From: JBBDIP01 sp040880305
Lineage (GTDB): Bacteria; Bacillota; Sulfobacillia; Fermentithermobacillales; Fermentithermobacillaceae
Assembly: GCA_040880305.1 (NCBI GenBank)
Contig: JBBDIP010000016.1
Location: forward strand, 1-6,458
Direction of reading: 5' to 3'
Length of the DNA: 6,458 bases
Shown: piece after piece, positions 1 through 5,877 of the stretch
How the letters are laid out: each line of letters starts with the position of its first letter
Position numbering within the stretch: the first letter of the stretch is position 1
Position numbers and translations under genes: made by a program
The notes under the pieces: generated by a model
Seen by the model: only the letters and a program-made list of their open reading frames with translations
Told to the model about the DNA's origin: nothing
Database searches by the model: none

Positions 1-1567
1 GTACTCGATGAGGAAGAAAGTGTTTCTCCATCTCCAGGATCTAGGGCTCGACTTCTACGATAGGCTGCAGGCAGGCCGCATAATGTCACGAGTGGTAAAC
101 GACGTTGAGGGTGTAAACCAGCTGTTATCCGGCGGTACGCTGATGCTCCTGTCAGACTGCGTGACCATCTTTGGCATCGTGTATGTAATGCTCCGGATGA
201 ACCAGCGGCTCGCGCTCATCACCTTCATCACGATTCCCCTCCTGTTCTTCACCGTGTTTTTCCTGCAGGGGAGGATGACCAAGGCATACCACCGGATGAG
301 GCGGCGCCTCGCGGACATCACCGCGAACCTCCAGGAGTCCATCTCCGGGATGAGGATAACCCAGGCTTTCTCCCGCGAGGATGTAAACGCCGACAAGTTC
401 AGCGACACCAACCAGCAGAACTTCCAGGCTCAGATGGATGCCGCGAAGTTGCAGGCCATCTTCTTCCCCTTGGTGGATTTCATTGGGACCGCTGGGATCG
501 CCCTGGTCTACTATTTCGGCGGACTTCAGATGTCGCTACGGGATACGGCTGTCACCATCGGCACGATAGCGGCCTTCGTAAACTACGTGAACAGGTTCTT
601 CTGGCCCATCAGAAACCTCACCGAGGTATGGAATCTGCTGCTTCAGGCGGCGGTCTCGGCTGAGCGGGTTTTTGAAGTATTGGACACCCGGCCCAACGTA
701 TCTGACAAGCCTGACGCGCTAGTGCTCGGGAAAATCGACGGGCATGTGGAGTTCAACGACGTCACGTTTGGCTACAACCCCGATGTGCCGGTGCTTCACG
801 GCGTCAACATCGAGGCTAGGCCCGACGAGACCATCGCGTTGGTCGGGCCAACCGGAGCGGGGAAGAGCTCTGTAATCAACCTGTTGTGCCGCTTTTACGA
901 CATCCAGGCCGGCTCGGTGAAGGTCGACGGCACGGACATCCGAGATGTGACCATCCAGTCCCTACGGCAGAACCTGGGCATAGTGCTGCAGGACACGGTC
1001 ATCTTCTCCGGCACAATCCGGGAGAACATCCGGTACGGTCGTCTTGACGCCACAGACGCCGAGGTCGAAGAGGCGGCCACGATCGTCGGTGCCCACGAGT
1101 TCATCATGAGACAGCCTGAAGGCTACGACACCCAGGTCCGAGAGCGCGGCTCTAGGCTCTCGGTCGGACAGAGGCAGATGCTTGCGTTCGCCAGGGCCCT
1201 TCTGGCAAACCCGAGGATCCTGATCCTCGACGAGGCCACGTCCTCAGTCGACGCCTATACGGAGCTGCAGATCCAGCGAGCGCTCGAGAAGCTGTTGAAG
1301 GGCAGGACCTCTATTGTCATAGCCCACAGGCTCTCGACCATACGCAACGCCGACCGCATCTACGTCATAGACCAGGGCCTGGTGAAGGAAGTCGGCAACC
1401 ACGACGAGCTTATCGCGCAGGGCGGGCTCTACAGGTCCTTGTACGAGAAGCAATTTGCCGGCGGCCCTGCCGACACAGAGGAAGCGCCCGAAGTTACCAT
1501 GGACGAAGCCCGTGCCAAGGTTAGGGGGCGGCTGCAACCGCGACCGGCCGGCGAGAACGCAGAATAG
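1..1567 (+). CDS. ABC exporter half-transporter (membrane domain fused to ATPase), 5' partial
   Basis: ATP-driven exporter subunit of the MsbA/multidrug type, working as a homo- or heterodimer in the cytoplasmic membrane; the substrate cannot be read from sequence. The frame is open from base 2. The ATG at base 8 falls in the intracellular loop before TM3 (the conserved 'FYDRLQAGRIMSRVVNDV' segment), so it is an internal Met and TM1-TM2 lie upstream of the window. Numbering from that Met, membrane helices are near 44-64, 67-87, 151-170 and 181-200. The ATPase domain is intact: A-loop Tyr256, Walker A GPTGAGKSS 280-288, Q-loop Gln328, signature LSVGQRQ 384-390, Walker B ILILDE 404-409 with catalytic Glu409, D-loop SSVD 412-415, H-loop His440. 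The signature has V in place of the usual first G, a common variant. A polar tail of about 35 residues follows. All catalytic residues are canonical, so this is not the degenerate partner of a heterodimer. Whether a partner gene lies upstream cannot be seen. Confidence 0.96.
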   Translation, partial: YSMRKKVFLHLQDLGLDFYDRLQAGRIMSRVVNDVEGVNQLLSGGTLMLLSDCVTIFGIVYVMLRMNQRLALITFITIPLLFFTVFFLQGRMTKAYHRMRRRLADITANLQESISGMRITQAFSREDVNADKFSDTNQQNFQAQMDAAKLQAIFFPLVDFIGTAGIALVYYFGGLQMSLRDTAVTIGTIAAFVNYVNRFFWPIRNLTEVWNLLLQAAVSAERVFEVLDTRPNVSDKPDALVLGKIDGHVEFNDVTFGYNPDVPVLHGVNIEARPDETIALVGPTGAGKSSVINLLCRFYDIQAGSVKVDGTDIRDVTIQSLRQNLGIVLQDTVIFSGTIRENIRYGRLDATDAEVEEAATIVGAHEFIMRQPEGYDTQVRERGSRLSVGQRQMLAFARALLANPRILILDEATSSVDAYTELQIQRALEKLLKGRTSIVIAHRLSTIRNADRIYVIDQGLVKEVGNHDELIAQGGLYRSLYEKQFAGGPADTEEAPEVTMDEARAKVRGRLQPRPAGENAE

Positions 1568-1573
1568 ACTCTA

Positions 1574-1584
1574 TCTACGCGGAT
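1574..1584 (+). repeat. Short direct repeat TCTACGCGGAT, copy 1
   Basis: The 11-base word TCTACGCGGAT lies between the exporter stop and its terminator. The identical word occurs at 4201-4211. Allowing a one-base gap, the match continues through AGCA. The two copies are in direct orientation and flank the M28-like gene. An 11-base match alone can arise by chance in a window this size. Confidence 0.4.
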
Positions 1585-1592
1585 CAGCAATG

Positions 1593-1620
1593 GAAGCCTG
1601 CCGCATGGCAGGCTTCTTTC
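1593..1620 (+). terminator. Rho-independent terminator of the ABC exporter gene
   Basis: A perfect 10-bp inverted repeat, GAAGCCTGCC (1593-1602) and GGCAGGCTTC (1607-1616), with a GCAT loop is followed by TTTC. It begins 25 bases after the exporter stop codon. The T tract is short and lies only on the plus-strand side; on the minus strand the stem is followed by CATTGC, so it is probably a weak stop for the convergent gene, although it also lies just beyond that gene's 3' end. Confidence 0.85.
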
Positions 1621-1642
1621 ATCGTGCGCCCGGCAAGGTGCC

Positions 1643-4135
1643 TTAGCGGTAGCTAGATTGACCTGTTACGTTGGTGACCAAGACAAACCCGGCGTTGGGA
1701 GTGGAGGGCGCGAATGGCGCGAGCCCTATGTAGGACCTGTCCAGGTACACCGCCCACCCGGTAACGTCCACCCGCGAAGTCACGGGGGCGAAGGTGATGT
1801 GGAAGCCCTGGGTAAGGGCAGCTTCCCTCGGCATCCACCATGTTGCCGTGATGGAGTAACCAGTGCGCGCATTGACTTCTGTGTTGGGCGGCGGGACTCG
1901 CCCCTCGGTGCCAAGGACGGCAGGAAGGTCATGCAGCTGGAACGCCGAGGTAGTGTTCTTGCTGAGCGCCACGTCCTGGAACGTCAACCGGTAGTAAGTC
2001 GGTCTTTCCTTGAAGACGGCGGCCACCATCCCGGTAACGTCAGTCACTTCCTTGCCTTTGTCGGCGCTCACGATCGACTGGCTGACTTCTGCCCACGCTG
2101 CCGGCGCTTTGGCCACACCCAGGCGGATCGTCTCTGTAAGAGAACGGCTCGACAATCTGGCCGGCACGCCTGCGATTTTCGGCTGAACCCCGCCGGGCAG
2201 GAGGTTCAGGTCACCTAGCAGGCGGGTAGTATCGACAGTGACCCTGGCTTCGCTCCCCAGGAACTCGCGTACCAGCGCCCGAGCCGGGAGAGCGTCCGCA
2301 CCGGCCTTTGGGACGAGCAATCCTACGCAGATCAATATGGCCACGACCCCCAGTTCCGCCAGGGTTACGAACTTCATCATGCGGGGCGGGACAGGGGCCG
2401 GTAGGCGGAACGAGGATACCAGGCACGCCACGAAAACGGCCAGGGAGATTGTGAAGGATATCGCCTCGACCCCTATGCTGACGATAGAGAGTGAGTACAT
2501 CCGCGCGGGATCTCGGGAAAAGGGCGACCCGGCCCAGAGTACGAGGGGGAGCACCGCGAGGGATCCCAAGAACCTGATTGCCAGGGTCGTCGCCTTGCCG
2601 AACCGGTCGGGATGGTCCAGAAGAACCGCGAGCGAGAGGCCCACGGTCGCGACGAGCGCCGCCGCGCCGATCTCGGACCCCAGTAGCGACGTCCCCAACA
2701 GCACCGCGGCTGTGGCGGCCAATCCCCAGGGTCCGGCCCAGTTTCCGGCGGCGGGCCGGGCGGTAGCCGGGGCTTCGGGTGCGGGGATCCTACTGCGCAG
2801 GTGGGCGATCCTGGTCCGTATGCGCCAAATGCGGAAGAACCCCAACATTACAAAGGTCACGCCTGACCATACGTACAGGAACAGGCACTTGCCCGGCGAA
2901 ACCACGGCCGAGTACGTGCGGGAAGCAGCGCCCACCCAAAGAGACTTCATGGGGTAGCCGGCAGTCAGCGCGAGCAACACGCCCCCAAGGAGGGCCAAGG
3001 GGGTCAGATCCTTGCGGTGCCGCAGGACAAGCGCGAGCGCCAACACGGCCGCCAGCGCTCCGGCGACTCCAGCGATAGAGGCAGTCCTTCGGGGGACGAA
3101 GGCCAAATGGCCGAACGCCTGTACCGCGACGCTATCGCCCACTGTCGGGCTGGCGACCGCGTCTTGCAGCGCAGATGAACCGAGGAAGTCCAGTAGGGTG
3201 GACACCACCTGGTCAATCTTGGATTGGGTCGGAGGGTCCAGCGGCAAAGAGAGGTTGTTGCGCGGAGTACCCAGCGTCAGCGCCGGGATGCCTCTTTCAA
3301 GGAGTACCGAGGCCTCGCCCGGGAATGCTCCTTTGTCGAACATGGACTCGACCGACAGCGCTCCGGACTGGGGACGCATCACGGCTTTGTACCAGGCCTC
3401 GCGCGCGTCCGGGCCGACAAGGGTCACGCGCGCGCCGCTGCTGTTGGCGGAACGGTAAACGGCTTGGGCCAAGCCCGTCGGCGTGTCACTGCCTACCGTG
3501 ACAGGGATGCTGTCAAGCGCGTCGATATCCCCGATGACCAGCGCGGCTTTGACCGTTGCGCCCCTTTTTGTCGTAAGCTCATCGAGCAGGGCGGCTATCC
3601 CCGCGCCGTACTGGTAGTGTCCCGATACGAAGGCGACGGCCAAGTTGGAGAACGCGAGCCCGGGCTGCGACGGGCTAAGATTGGACGCGAGCGACAGCAG
3701 GGCGTCAGTCGCGCGGGCGCTATAGGAGATGTCATTTGAACCGGAAGGCTCCTCGACCAGGACGTCGTAAGGGGCCACCAGGAGGAGGTCCACCGGGTCC
3801 GTAGCGGACGGAGCAACCCGGTAGGCAAGGGCGTTTTCGCCCGAGACGTGCACGAAGGATGTATCCAGAGCCCCCGGCTCTCCGGAGCGGACGAGGAGGG
3901 AGTAAGCCTGAGTCTCGGTTTTCCATCCCCTGGCCTCGAGCTGCCCGCGCAGGTATGAGACCAGCTGCTGGCTGTCGTACGAGGACGTCTTTCTGTCTGG
4001 GAATCTACCGGCGATCCGCAATGCGGGGTCCAGGCTGCTTGCCGAAGCGGGGCCTGGGAACGGCCCAAGGGTATCGCTCATGAGGAGGACCAGGGCTATC
4101 AGGATAACGGTCAGAGGCCTAAGTGGGTGCCGCAT
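1643..4135 (-). CDS. Polytopic membrane protein with degenerate M28-peptidase-like outside domain (ERMP1/Pff1-like architecture)
   Basis: 830 residues. A signal peptide (basic start, hydrophobic 8-20, possible cleavage after A30-S31-A32) precedes a domain at about 35-320 with the M28 aminopeptidase pattern, then about eight membrane helices (near 352-372, 377-397, 416-436, 467-485, 487-506, 515-537, 548-576, 588-609) and a C-terminal domain at about 610-830 that would also face outside. M28 enzymes are di-zinc peptidases, but here the expected HxD is A121-P-Y-D124, the GxEE pair is G172-H-Y174, and the late His is not found around 290-300; only Asp135 (SND) and Asp203 (GDID) look kept. This suggests a non-catalytic domain, perhaps binding or scaffolding. 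The order of domains matches eukaryotic ERMP1/Pff1; GAA1 of GPI transamidase is a known M28-like precedent with an altered active site. An in-frame TGA TGA lies nine bases before the ATG, making this the first ATG; a GGAG lies 12 bases upstream. The true role is unknown. Confidence 0.88.
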   Translation of the reverse strand: MRHPLRPLTVILIALVLLMSDTLGPFPGPASASSLDPALRIAGRFPDRKTSSYDSQQLVSYLRGQLEARGWKTETQAYSLLVRSGEPGALDTSFVHVSGENALAYRVAPSATDPVDLLLVAPYDVLVEEPSGSNDISYSARATDALLSLASNLSPSQPGLAFSNLAVAFVSGHYQYGAGIAALLDELTTKRGATVKAALVIGDIDALDSIPVTVGSDTPTGLAQAVYRSANSSGARVTLVGPDAREAWYKAVMRPQSGALSVESMFDKGAFPGEASVLLERGIPALTLGTPRNNLSLPLDPPTQSKIDQVVSTLLDFLGSSALQDAVASPTVGDSVAVQAFGHLAFVPRRTASIAGVAGALAAVLALALVLRHRKDLTPLALLGGVLLALTAGYPMKSLWVGAASRTYSAVVSPGKCLFLYVWSGVTFVMLGFFRIWRIRTRIAHLRSRIPAPEAPATARPAAGNWAGPWGLAATAAVLLGTSLLGSEIGAAALVATVGLSLAVLLDHPDRFGKATTLAIRFLGSLAVLPLVLWAGSPFSRDPARMYSLSIVSIGVEAISFTISLAVFVACLVSSFRLPAPVPPRMMKFVTLAELGVVAILICVGLLVPKAGADALPARALVREFLGSEARVTVDTTRLLGDLNLLPGGVQPKIAGVPARLSSRSLTETIRLGVAKAPAAWAEVSQSIVSADKGKEVTDVTGMVAAVFKERPTYYRLTFQDVALSKNTTSAFQLHDLPAVLGTEGRVPPPNTEVNARTGYSITATWWMPREAALTQGFHITFAPVTSRVDVTGWAVYLDRSYIGLAPFAPSTPNAGFVLVTNVTGQSSYR

Positions 4136-4147
4136 GCGCTGTCATCA

Positions 4148-4151
4148 CTCC
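4148..4151 (-). promoter_or_regulatory. Probable ribosome binding site of the M28-like gene
   Basis: On the minus strand GGAG lies 12 bases before the ATG at 4135, somewhat further than the usual 5-9. An ATG closer to this site (4143-4145) is out of frame with the long gene and opens no visible product, so the start at 4135 is kept. No convincing promoter was found in 4136-4235; a TAGAAT -10-like hexamer (minus strand, 4199-4204) has only a poor -35 (TCGAAG). Confidence 0.5.
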
Positions 4152-4200
4152 GGCTGCGTTGTGTGCGAGCCCAATACGCCCGGCCCGTAGCAGAGCTGAT

Positions 4201-4211
4201 TCTACGCGGAT
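4201..4211 (+). repeat. Short direct repeat TCTACGCGGAT, copy 2
   Basis: Second copy of the word found at 1574-1584. It lies in the 100-base gap between the AtpZ-like gene and the M28-like gene. It overlaps the only -10-like hexamer seen upstream of the M28-like gene. Confidence 0.4.
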
Positions 4212-4235
4212 AGCAGGTTTCCTTCGACAAGTCCT

Positions 4236-4469
4236 TCACTTCGGTTTGCGCAATGTGGACCTAACCAAGACGTATGCGTGGTGAAGCCCGACGAGAAGTC
4301 CTAGGAGCAGGCCAACGGGGGCGAAAAGCGCCGTAGGACGGCCACGGTCAAACAATGATCCCAGGTACAGGCCGCCAAGCGCTGCCACCGCCATCTCAAA
4401 TCCCCATGAAAGGAGAGCGCGGGCGCCGAACGGCGGCCTGCCGTTTTCCTTCTTTTGCGAGCCGGCCAA
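4236..4469 (-). CDS. AtpZ/AtpI-family small membrane protein
   Basis: 77 residues with a polar, basic N-terminus (about 1-17) and two membrane helices (about 19-39 and 47-64) joined by a short loop with Asp41. The pattern GFEMAVAALGGLYLGSLFD followed by a small-residue-rich second helix (GLLLGLLVG, then HHAYVLVR) matches the ATPase_gene1 (AtpZ/AtpI-like) family. Members are usually encoded at the head of the F-type ATP synthase operon and have been linked to rotor-ring assembly or Mg2+/Ca2+ transport. No atp gene is seen here, so that role is only suggested. The frame stays open to a TTG at 4484, but the TTG at 4469 is preferred because a near-perfect GGGAGGG lies six bases before it, whereas the upstream TTG sits immediately before that same site. 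The gene reads in the same direction as the M28-like gene, 100 bases away, with no hairpin terminator seen between them. Confidence 0.75.
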   Translation of the reverse strand: MAGSQKKENGRPPFGARALLSWGFEMAVAALGGLYLGSLFDRGRPTALFAPVGLLLGLLVGLHHAYVLVRSTLRKPK

Positions 4470-4475
4470 GCGGTT

Positions 4476-4482
4476 CCCTCCC
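4476..4482 (-). promoter_or_regulatory. Ribosome binding site of the AtpZ-like gene
   Basis: GGGAGGG on the minus strand lies six bases before the TTG at 4469. Its strength and spacing decide the start in favour of this TTG over the one at 4484. Confidence 0.7.
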
Positions 4483-4488
4483 AATCCA

Positions 4489-4494
4489 AGTATA
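4489..4494 (-). promoter_or_regulatory. Possible -10 element for the AtpZ-like gene
   Basis: TATACT on the minus strand matches five of six -10 positions. No good -35 lies 16-18 bases upstream (a TTGTCA lies about 22 away). A start from here would leave almost no leader before the ribosome binding site, so the call is weak. Confidence 0.25.
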
Positions 4495-4502
4495 GCCGAT
4501 GA

Positions 4503-4515
4503 GGTTCCGGGAGCC
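4503..4515. repeat. Imperfect dyad GGTTCC-G-GGAGCC, copy 1 (candidate operator)
   Basis: The arms GGTTCC (4503-4508) and GGAGCC (4510-4515) are complementary except for one G-T position. The dyad abuts the TTGACA -35 hexamer of the aminotransferase promoter. A second pairing of the same two arms lies just downstream of the promoter (4556-4574), and the 10-base word AGGTTCCGGG (4502-4511 and 4555-4564) is exactly repeated 53 bases apart. Confidence 0.45.
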
Positions 4516-4546
4516 TTGACAAAAGAGGTGTTTTTGGATGTATTAG
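4516..4546 (+). promoter_or_regulatory. Promoter of the aminotransferase gene
   Basis: A perfect -35 hexamer TTGACA (4516-4521) is followed after 17 bases by TGTATT (4539-4544, four of six) or after 19 bases by TATTAG (4541-4546, four of six). It lies in the most AT-rich stretch of the window. Initiation near 4551-4555 would give a leader of about 50 bases. Confidence 0.65.
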
Positions 4547-4555
4547 AGAATAATA

Positions 4556-4574
4556 GGTTCCGGGGCGAGGAGCC
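4556..4574. repeat. Dyad GGTTCC...GGAGCC, copy 2 (candidate operator or leader structure)
   Basis: GGTTCC (4556-4561) and GGAGCC (4569-4574) repeat the arms of the copy at 4503-4515 but with a seven-base spacer. In RNA this pairing would compete with the GGGGC/GCCCC stem at 4562-4576. Confidence 0.4.
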
Positions 4575-4576
4575 CC
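4562..4576 (+). promoter_or_regulatory. Small GC-rich hairpin in the aminotransferase leader
   Basis: GGGGC (4562-4566) and GCCCC (4572-4576) form a five-bp stem around the loop GAGGA. The loop and next base make GAGGAG, a better ribosome-binding match than the GGGGG used by the gene. There is no T tract, so it is not a terminator. Confidence 0.45.
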
Positions 4577-4591
4577 ACCACTATGCATACT

Positions 4592-4596
4592 GGGGG
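4592..4596 (+). promoter_or_regulatory. Ribosome binding site of the aminotransferase gene
   Basis: GGGGG lies eight bases before the ATG at 4605. It is a modest match but well spaced, and the N-terminus that follows aligns with the family's usual start. Confidence 0.5.
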
Positions 4597-4604
4597 TCTT
4601 CCGC

Positions 4605-5795
4605 ATGAAACTCTCGTTTCGCGCAAGGCAGATCAGTGCGTCGCCGACCCTCGCGCTCGACGCGAAGACCAAGAAACTCATCAGTGAGGGAGTCGACATC
4701 CTGAGTTTCGGCGTCGGTGAACCCGACTTCGACACGCCGGACCACATAAAGCAAGCCGCAATCGAGGCCATACAGAAGGGCTTCACCAAGTACACGCCGT
4801 CCGCAGGAATCATCGAGCTCCGTCAGGCCATCTGCGACAAACTCAAGGTCGACAACGGCCTGGATTACAAGCCCGCCGAGGTGCTGGTCTCGGTCGGCGC
4901 CAAGCACTCGATCTACAACGCGGTCACGGTCCTTTGCGATGATGGCGATGAAGTCTTGCTCCCGGTGCCTTACTGGGTGAGCTATCCTGAGATGGTCAAG
5001 GTGGCCGGCGGCAAGCCCGTCGAGATACAGACGACCATCGAGACCGGGTTCAAGGTCACCGCTGAGCAACTCGAGAAAGCCATCACGCCCAAGACGTCGC
5101 TGCTTATCTTCAATAGCCCTGCAAATCCAACCGGCGCCATCTACACTGAAGAAGAGATGAGGGCGATCGCAGACGTGTGTCTAAAGCACCACGTCGCGGT
5201 CATCTCCGACGAGATCTACGAGAAACTGATCTACGAGGGAAAGCACGTGTCCTTCGCCGCCCTCTCGCCTGAAGTGAAAGCCAACACCGTCACGGTCAAC
5301 GGCGTGTCCAAGTCCTACGCCATGACCGGATGGCGTATCGGGTACGCTGCCGGGCCCAAGGAAGTCATCGACGCTATGGGCAACTTGCAGAGCCACTCCA
5401 CTTCAAACGCGACCTCCATCTCGCAGAAGGCTGCCGTGGCAGGCCTTCGGGGTCCCCAGGAAGCGCTCGAAAAGATGCGCGTGGAGTTTGGGAAGCGGCG
5501 CGACTACATGGTCAAGAGGCTTAATCAGATGCCTGGCTTCAAGTGCCTGGTGCCTCCCGGCGCCTTCTACACCTATCCCGACGTCACGGCCCTTATCGGC
5601 AGGAAGGTGGCCGGCAAGGTCGTGACCAACGACTCCGCTCTGGCCGACATCCTGCTTGACCAGGCCAGAATCGCCGCTGTCCCCGGCCAGGCGTTTGGAT
5701 CTGAGGGTAACCTGCGCTTCTCGTACGCCACTTCTATGAAAGTGATCGAGGAAGGCATGAACAGGCTGGCTAAGGTGCTCGAAACCCTGGAGTAG
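4605..5795 (+). CDS. aspC: Aspartate aminotransferase, PLP-dependent, subgroup Ib
   Basis: Cytoplasmic fold-type I enzyme that exchanges the amino group between aspartate/oxaloacetate and glutamate/2-oxoglutarate. It is 396 residues, the normal length, and complete. Visible landmarks are GEPDF 38-42, YTPSAGI 63-69, Asn174 in SPANPTGA, Asp202 and Tyr205 in SDEIY (PLP ring contacts), the Schiff-base Lys236 in NGVSKSYAMTGWRIGY with Arg244 for the PLP phosphate, and Arg371 in NLRFSYA for the substrate alpha-carboxylate. Lys100 in VGAKHSIYN sits where the Thermus subgroup Ib enzyme has the lysine that contacts the distal carboxylate, which supports a dicarboxylic substrate. Side activity on prephenate or other amino acids cannot be excluded. 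The ATG fits the usual N-terminus (short basic stretch, then the S-P-T-L-A segment). It has its own promoter and is followed by murD 82 bases on, so the two may be partly co-transcribed. Confidence 0.95.
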   Translation: MKLSFRARQISASPTLALDAKTKKLISEGVDILSFGVGEPDFDTPDHIKQAAIEAIQKGFTKYTPSAGIIELRQAICDKLKVDNGLDYKPAEVLVSVGAKHSIYNAVTVLCDDGDEVLLPVPYWVSYPEMVKVAGGKPVEIQTTIETGFKVTAEQLEKAITPKTSLLIFNSPANPTGAIYTEEEMRAIADVCLKHHVAVISDEIYEKLIYEGKHVSFAALSPEVKANTVTVNGVSKSYAMTGWRIGYAAGPKEVIDAMGNLQSHSTSNATSISQKAAVAGLRGPQEALEKMRVEFGKRRDYMVKRLNQMPGFKCLVPPGAFYTYPDVTALIGRKVAGKVVTNDSALADILLDQARIAAVPGQAFGSEGNLRFSYATSMKVIEEGMNRLAKVLETLE

Positions 5796-5819
5796 TCAGC
5801 CGGCGACATACTCGCAAGG

Positions 5820-5853
5820 TGGCTGCGGGCCAGTTACGCTGGTCTCGCAGCCA
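5820..5853 (+). terminator. Long hairpin between aspC and murD; weak terminator or RNA structure
   Basis: TGGCTGCG (5820-5827) pairs perfectly with CGCAGCCA (5846-5853). An inner stem, 5828-5833 with 5839-5844 (one G-T pair), follows after a single bulged T5845 and closes on a TTACG loop. The following bases are TCTCGGGATG, with no T run, so it does not look like a standard intrinsic terminator. It could partly stop transcription, protect the upstream mRNA 3' end, or act in the murD leader. Confidence 0.5.
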
Positions 5854-5864
5854 TCTCGGGATGT

Positions 5865-5872
5865 AAGGAAGG
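5865..5872 (+). promoter_or_regulatory. Ribosome binding site of murD
   Basis: AAGGAAGG lies five bases before the ATG at 5878 (nine from its first AAGG), a strong purine-rich site that fixes the start. No promoter was recognised in 5796-5877. Confidence 0.7.
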
Positions 5873-5877
5873 AAGAC

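Noticed and set aside
8..10. ATG at base 8 as the true start of the ABC exporter
   Set aside because: The frame continues to the window edge and this Met falls inside the loop preceding TM3; a start here would remove two membrane helices of a family with six.
1658..2957. Long open frames on the plus strand (1658-2218 and 2238-2957) opposite the M28-like gene
   Set aside because: They lie wholly antisense to a gene with a signal peptide and clear membrane helices, and their translations are Arg/Pro/Ala/Thr-rich with no domain pattern, typical of GC-rich shadow frames.
3224..3739. Plus-strand open frame of 171 codons opposite the M28-like domain
   Set aside because: An Arg-rich antisense shadow with no recognisable motif or good ribosome site.
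4186..4206. CGTAG...CTACG inverted repeat as a terminator of the AtpZ-like gene
   Set aside because: The stem is only five bp with an 11-base loop and no T tract on either strand.
4482..4484. TTG at 4484 as the start of the AtpZ-like gene
   Set aside because: The GGGAGGG site begins at or within this codon, so it cannot serve it; the TTG at 4469 is properly spaced.
4501..4604. T-box or other known riboswitch in the aminotransferase leader
   Set aside because: The leader is only about 50 bases, and no T-box sequence, specifier stem or terminator-antiterminator pair with a T tract is present.
4301..5069. Minus-strand open frames (4301-4813 and 4581-5069) across the aminotransferase start
   Set aside because: They run antisense through the aminotransferase promoter and N-terminal coding region, and the first also overlaps the AtpZ-like gene in another frame; neither shows a coherent domain.
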